From: Maribacter sp.
GTDB lineage: Bacteria > Bacteroidota > Bacteroidia > Flavobacteriales > Flavobacteriaceae
Direction: 5' to 3'
DNA: 11,069 nt
Assembly: GCA_003232155.1 (NCBI GenBank)
Contig: QILY01000200.1
Span: 1 to 11,069 of the forward strand
The stretch's first letter is position 1; each line of letters starts with the position of its first letter. The position numbers and the translations under genes are program-made. This document shows, piece by piece, positions 8,122-11,069 of this stretch. The notes beneath the pieces are model-generated. The model ran no database searches, was not told the DNA's origin, and worked only from the letters and a program-made list of their open reading frames with translations.

Positions 8122-8826
8122 ATGGAACTAAAGAAGAACCCCAAAGCAGATTTAACAAAAAACATTGGCCTTTATTTTGTAATCGGCTTGTCCTTTGTAT
8201 TATTTATTACATTTATTGCTTTTGAGTACAAATCGTATGATGACAGTGGAGAATATGACATTTCAATGAATGTTGATGATGATTTGGATGAAGAAGTTCC
8301 ATTGACAGAGCAGTTAAAAGTTCCACCTCCACCTCCACCTCCAGCAGCACCAGAAATTATCGAGGTTGTTGAAGATGAAGAAGATATTGAGGAAACAGTT
8401 ATAGAATCCACTGAAAGTAACGAGGAGGAGGAAGTTATGGAAGTAGACGATGTTGAAGTTGATGATTTTGATGAAGATGTTGATGTACCTTTTGCAGTTA
8501 TTGAAAATGTACCTGTTTTTCCTGGTTGTGAAGGTGCTGGTGATAAAAGAGCATGTTTTAACAAAATGATGCAGAAGCATATTAGAAAGAACTTCCGTTA
8601 TCCTGAAATTTCCCAAGAAATGGGTGTTCAAGGTAGGGTAAGTATAATGTTCGTTATTCAGAAAGACGGTAGCATCGGTGGTATTAGAATGCGTGGTCCA
8701 GATAAAAATCTGGAAAAAGAAGCTGCTAGAATTATCGGTAAATTACCTAAAATGACTCCTGGTAAGCAAAGAGGAAGAGCGGTAAGGGTGCCTTTTAGTA
8801 TTCCTATTAATTTTAAGCTACAATAA
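8122..8826 (+). CDS. Energy transducer TonB, Bacteroidota type
   Basis: TonB proteins pass energy from the inner-membrane ExbB/ExbD proton channel across the periplasm to TonB-dependent outer-membrane receptors. This 234-residue protein has the full architecture: a short cytoplasmic lysine-containing N-terminus, one membrane anchor at about residues 15-34, a seven-proline run at 68-74, a strongly acidic periplasmic linker (25 Asp/Glu among residues 78-121, with no Lys or Arg), and a C-terminal TonB domain from about 130 to 234. The domain has the RYPEI motif at 159-163 and the strand-forming GVQGRVSIMFVIQKDGSI stretch. Two cysteines, Cys136 and Cys145, sit just before it. No exbB, exbD or TonB-dependent receptor is in the window, so the partner receptor is unknown. 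Bacteroidota genomes carry several TonB paralogues, so no gene symbol is given. It is probably co-transcribed with the upstream VanZ-family gene. A terminator follows 55 bases after the stop. Confidence 0.93.
   Translation: MELKKNPKADLTKNIGLYFVIGLSFVLFITFIAFEYKSYDDSGEYDISMNVDDDLDEEVPLTEQLKVPPPPPPPAAPEIIEVVEDEEDIEETVIESTESNEEEEVMEVDDVEVDDFDEDVDVPFAVIENVPVFPGCEGAGDKRACFNKMMQKHIRKNFRYPEISQEMGVQGRVSIMFVIQKDGSIGGIRMRGPDKNLEKEAARIIGKLPKMTPGKQRGRAVRVPFSIPINFKLQ
8323..8343 (+). repeat. Hexanucleotide microsatellite coding the TonB proline run
   Basis: Three copies of CCACCT plus a final CCA encode Pro68-Pro74 of the TonB protein. The unit is six bases, so gain or loss of a copy would keep the frame and change the linker by two prolines. 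Confidence 0.8.
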
Positions 8827-8831
8827 TACTA

Positions 8832-8867
8832 GGATACATTCATTCCCGAAAGGGCATGAATATATTC
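8832..8867 (+). other. GAAA-loop stem-loop after tonB
   Basis: A stem-loop with a GAAA tetraloop (8848-8851) begins 5 bases after the TonB stop. The inner arms 8838-8847 and 8852-8861 pair at 9 of 10 positions. Past one mismatch, 8832-8836 pairs with 8863-8867, including one G-U. No T-run follows, so a terminator role is unlikely. It may protect the 3' end of the message or simply precede the true terminator at 8881-8911. Confidence 0.5.
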
Positions 8868-8880
8868 TGATTTAAGATAT

Positions 8881-8911
8881 AAATCCCTAGATAAATTTTA
8901 GGGATTTTTTT
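8881..8911 (+). terminator. Intrinsic terminator of the vanZ-tonB transcript
   Basis: The arms AAATCCCTA (8881-8889) and TAGGGATTT (8899-8907) are perfectly complementary over 9 bases around a 9-base loop. A seven-T tract (8905-8911) overlaps the end of the stem. The position, 55 bases after the TonB stop, and the orientation fit Rho-independent termination of plus-strand transcription. Confidence 0.8.
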
Positions 8912-8936
8912 ATGGACTTAAAATTTATACTTTAAA

Positions 8937-8987
8937 CCCAGATTACACATTAGAACTTCGTTATGAGGTTCTAATACATAATCTGGG
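8937..8987. repeat. Palindrome with symmetric internal loop, possible REP-like element
   Basis: The outer arms CCCAGATTA (8937-8945) and TAATCTGGG (8979-8987) are a perfect 9-bp match. A symmetric 3x3 unpaired step (CAC/ACA) leads to 11-base inner arms (8949-8959 and 8965-8975) that pair fully with one G-U, capped by GTTAT. Neither strand has a T-run after it, so it is not a typical terminator. It lies between two real terminators, where transcription should be low, which fits an inserted palindromic repeat better than a regulator of the flanking genes. Only the pairing is seen directly. Confidence 0.5.
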
Positions 8988-8990
8988 ATG

Positions 8991-9026
8991 AACTATTGGA
9001 GACCTAATAGTGATTAACCGATAGTT
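8991..9026. other. Overlapping, mutually exclusive small hairpins
   Basis: The segment AACTATTGG (8991-8999) can pair with 9003-9011 (8 bp with one bulged T, loop AGA) or with 9018-9026 (9 bp including one G-U). Both pairings use the same left arm, so only one can form at a time. The second ends exactly where the arm of the bidirectional terminator begins. No ORF or promoter links them to a known attenuation mechanism. Confidence 0.3.
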
Positions 9027-9085
9027 TACAAGTAAAAAATGAAAAGCCGAGAATGTATATCTCGGCTTTTCATTTTTTACTTGTA
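9027..9085. terminator. Bidirectional terminator, 26-bp perfect inverted repeat
   Basis: The arms 9027-9052 and 9060-9085 are perfectly complementary over 26 bases around the 7-base loop ATGTATA. The GC-rich GCCGAGA/TCTCGGC part is next to the loop and is followed on both strands by TTTTCATTTTTT, so it can terminate transcription in both directions. It begins 4 bases past the scpA TGA stop on the minus strand, making it the main terminator for scpA and a back-up for read-through from tonB. Confidence 0.88.
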
Positions 9086-9089
9086 GGTA

Positions 9090-11069
9090 TCAATCATCTA
9101 ATAAAATTTCTAATAGCTGAATTGCGGCATCGCTAATTTTGGTTCCAGGACCAAAAACAGCCACTGCGCCGGCATCAAATAGAAATTGATAGTCTTGTCT
9201 AGGAATTACACCGCCAACTATGACCATAATATCTTCACGACCATAGTTTTTAAGTTCTTCTATTACAGCTGGCACCAAGGTCTTGTGACCAGCAGCTAAT
9301 GAAGAAACTCCAAGAATGTGCACATCATTTTCAATCGCTTGCTTAGCGGCTTCTTGTGGGGTTTGGAATAGTGGTCCTATATCTACATCAAAACCAAGGT
9401 CAGCATAGCTAGTTGCAACCACCTTGGCGCCACGGTCGTGACCATCTTGTCCCATTTTGGCAATCATGATACGTGGTCTACGACCATCTTTTTCGGCAAA
9501 AAGGTCAGTCATTTTTCTTGCCTTTTTAAAACTTTCGTCTTCTTTTATCTCTTTGGAATACACTCCGGTAAATGATTTTATTATAGCTTTATGGCGACCA
9601 AAAGCAGTTTCCAGGGCATCACTAATTTCTCCTAAAGTAACCCTTGCCCTTGCTGCTTCTACTGCTAAAGCTAATAAATTATCTCCGCTCTTATCATCAT
9701 TCATCTTCTTTTTTGCAGCTTCTGACAATTTTTTTAGAATTTCATTTACTTCATATGTATTTCTGTTCTTTTTAAGCTCGTTCAACCGTTCCAGTTGTTG
9801 TCTCCGTACTTCTTGATTATCTACTTCAAGAATATGCAATTCGTCTTGTTCGGTTAACTGATATTTATTAACGCCTACAATAACATCTTGCACACTATCT
9901 ATTCTCGCTTGTTTTCTTGCGGCCGCCTCTTCAATACGCATTTTGGGAATCCCAGCTTCTATAGCTTTAGTCATACCTCCCAATTCCTCTACTTCCTCCA
10001 TAAGTTCCCAGGCTTTTAGAGCTAGCTCGTGCGTCAATTTTTCTATATAATAGCTTCCGGCCCAAGGATCAACGGTTTTAGTGATTTTGGTCTCTTCTTG
10101 AAGAAAAATTTGTGTTTCACGTGCTATTCGTGCCGAAAAATCTGTTGGTAATGCTATAGCTTCATCAAGCGCATTAGTATGTAAACTTTGTGTTCCCCCA
10201 AAAACTGCGGCTGTAGCTTCTATGCACGTACGCGCTACATTATTAAAGGGGTCCTGTTCTGTTAAACTCCAGCCGCTGGTTTGGCAATGGGTTCGCAGCG
10301 CTAACGATTTTTCACTTTTTGGGTCGAACTGTTTTACTAATTTCGCCCAGAGCATACGGGCAGCTCGCATTTTGGCGATTTCCATAAAATGGTTCATTCC
10401 AATTCCCCAAAAGAAAGATAAACGTGGTGCAAAATCATCTATTTTGAGACCCGCTTTAAGGCCAGTGCGAATATATTCCAACCCATCTGCTAAAGTGTAG
10501 GCCAATTCAATATTGGCCGGCGCACCAGCTTCATGCATATGATAACCAGAAATACTGATACTATTGAATTTGGGCATGAATTTACTGGTATACTCAAAAA
10601 TATCAGCTACTATCTGCATGGATGGTTTTGGTGGATAGATATAAGTGTTGCGCACCATAAACTCCTTAAGGATATCGTTTTGGATAGTCCCAGCCAAAAG
10701 CTCCTTTGCAACACCCTGCTCCTCAGCGGCAACAATATAAAATGCCATAATGGGCAAAACGGCACCGTTCATGGTCATCGAAACCGACATTTTATCTAAC
10801 GGGATACTATCAAACAAGATTTTCATATCTTCAATGGAATCGATAGCAACACCAGCTTTCCCCACATCTCCTATAACACGTTCGTGATCACTATCATAAC
10901 CTCTATGTGTAGGCAAGTCAAAAGCAACCGATAGCCCTTTTTGCCCCCCCTTTAAATTTCTACGATAAAATGCATTGCTTTCTTCTGCGGTTGAAAAACC
11001 GGCGTATTGTCTAATTGTCCACGGACGCCTCACGTACATTGTAGAATATGGTCCGCGTAAATAAGGTGG
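9090..11069 (-). CDS. scpA: Methylmalonyl-CoA mutase, catalytic (large) chain, 5' end outside window
   Basis: This B12-dependent mutase (MutB/ScpA type) interconverts (R)-methylmalonyl-CoA and succinyl-CoA in the propionate pathway in the cytoplasm. The frame is open to the window edge, giving 659 codons before TGA. Codons upstream of the ATG at 11039 read PPYLRGPYST, a conserved family stretch, so that ATG is internal and about 50-70 N-terminal residues are missing. Aligned by eye with remembered Propionibacterium MutB, window residues Tyr22, Gln130, Arg140, His177 and His261 match Tyr89, Gln197, Arg207, His244 and His328, so this is the active chain rather than the degenerate small subunit. 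The C-terminal cobalamin domain (about 525-655) has the base-off motif DGHDRG with Asp542 and His544, a preceding Lys538, then GVSSL and GGVIP. A small subunit gene (mutA) is expected upstream, beyond the window. No defect is seen in the visible part. Convergent with tonB, with a strong terminator 4 bases past the stop. Confidence 0.97.
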   Translation of the reverse strand, partial: PPYLRGPYSTMYVRRPWTIRQYAGFSTAEESNAFYRRNLKGGQKGLSVAFDLPTHRGYDSDHERVIGDVGKAGVAIDSIEDMKILFDSIPLDKMSVSMTMNGAVLPIMAFYIVAAEEQGVAKELLAGTIQNDILKEFMVRNTYIYPPKPSMQIVADIFEYTSKFMPKFNSISISGYHMHEAGAPANIELAYTLADGLEYIRTGLKAGLKIDDFAPRLSFFWGIGMNHFMEIAKMRAARMLWAKLVKQFDPKSEKSLALRTHCQTSGWSLTEQDPFNNVARTCIEATAAVFGGTQSLHTNALDEAIALPTDFSARIARETQIFLQEETKITKTVDPWAGSYYIEKLTHELALKAWELMEEVEELGGMTKAIEAGIPKMRIEEAAARKQARIDSVQDVIVGVNKYQLTEQDELHILEVDNQEVRRQQLERLNELKKNRNTYEVNEILKKLSEAAKKKMNDDKSGDNLLALAVEAARARVTLGEISDALETAFGRHKAIIKSFTGVYSKEIKEDESFKKARKMTDLFAEKDGRRPRIMIAKMGQDGHDRGAKVVATSYADLGFDVDIGPLFQTPQEAAKQAIENDVHILGVSSLAAGHKTLVPAVIEELKNYGREDIMVIVGGVIPRQDYQFLFDAGAVAVFGPGTKISDAAIQLLEILLDD

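Noticed and set aside
8172..8564. 130-codon minus-strand reading frame opposite tonB
   Set aside because: Its Ser/Thr-rich and poly-Gly content is the mirror of the acidic linker and proline repeat of TonB. It has no start context or family likeness.
8937..8987. Palindrome read as an intrinsic terminator or tRNA
   Set aside because: There is no T-run on either strand after the stem, and it has no cloverleaf or T-loop consensus.
9457..9816. 119-codon plus-strand frame opposite scpA
   Set aside because: It is antisense to the cobalamin-binding and linker region of a conserved enzyme, with low-complexity Ser/Phe content and no recognisable domain.
11037..11039. ATG as the start codon of scpA
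   Set aside because: The ten codons before it (PPYLRGPYST) are a conserved part of methylmalonyl-CoA mutase, including the Tyr75-equivalent residue, so the ATG is internal.
1..11069. CRISPR array, prophage, IS element or genomic island
   Set aside because: There are no regularly spaced direct repeats, transposase or integrase frames or target duplications, and gene content is typical core genome.

Overview
The window comes from a member of the Bacteroidota, most likely a marine Flavobacteriaceae species. The evidence is a SprA homologue (the outer-membrane pore of the type IX secretion system, T9SS), a Bacteroidota-type TonB, AT-rich codon use, a promoter of the flavobacterial type (TTG, about 20 bases, TAnnTTTG), and A-rich rather than Shine-Dalgarno-like start contexts. 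The genus cannot be fixed from this sequence.

Layout. A very long plus-strand gene, sprA, fills positions 1-6999. Its 5' end lies outside the window. A 119-base gap with a good promoter leads to gcvH (7119-7499), which encodes the lipoyl carrier of the glycine cleavage system. A 139-base gap holding a long palindrome separates gcvH from a small VanZ-family membrane protein (7639-8067). After 54 bases comes a TonB energy transducer (8122-8826). On the minus strand, convergent with these genes, lies the catalytic chain of methylmalonyl-CoA mutase (scpA/mutB, 9090-11069), whose 5' end runs off the right edge. The 263 bases between the convergent stop codons are packed with stem-loops: a GAAA-loop hairpin, a terminator for the tonB side, a 51-base palindrome, a pair of mutually exclusive small hairpins, and a bidirectional terminator with 26-bp perfect arms.

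How the genes relate. SprA and TonB are both cell-envelope parts: SprA is the protein-export barrel, and TonB couples inner-membrane proton-motive force to outer-membrane receptors. GcvH (one-carbon/glycine metabolism) and methylmalonyl-CoA mutase (propionate/succinyl-CoA interconversion) are core metabolism. As I recall it, the order sprA-gcvH-vanZ-tonB recurs in flavobacteria, so this looks like conserved core genome rather than a mobile or accessory island. I see no transposase, CRISPR array, tRNA, rRNA or prophage signal.

The least explained content is not in the genes. It is two intergenic palindromes (7545-7620 and 8937-8987) that do not look like terminators, share the 9-mer ACTTCGTTA, and could be copies of dispersed REP-like elements. 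I found no convincing new multi-gene system here.
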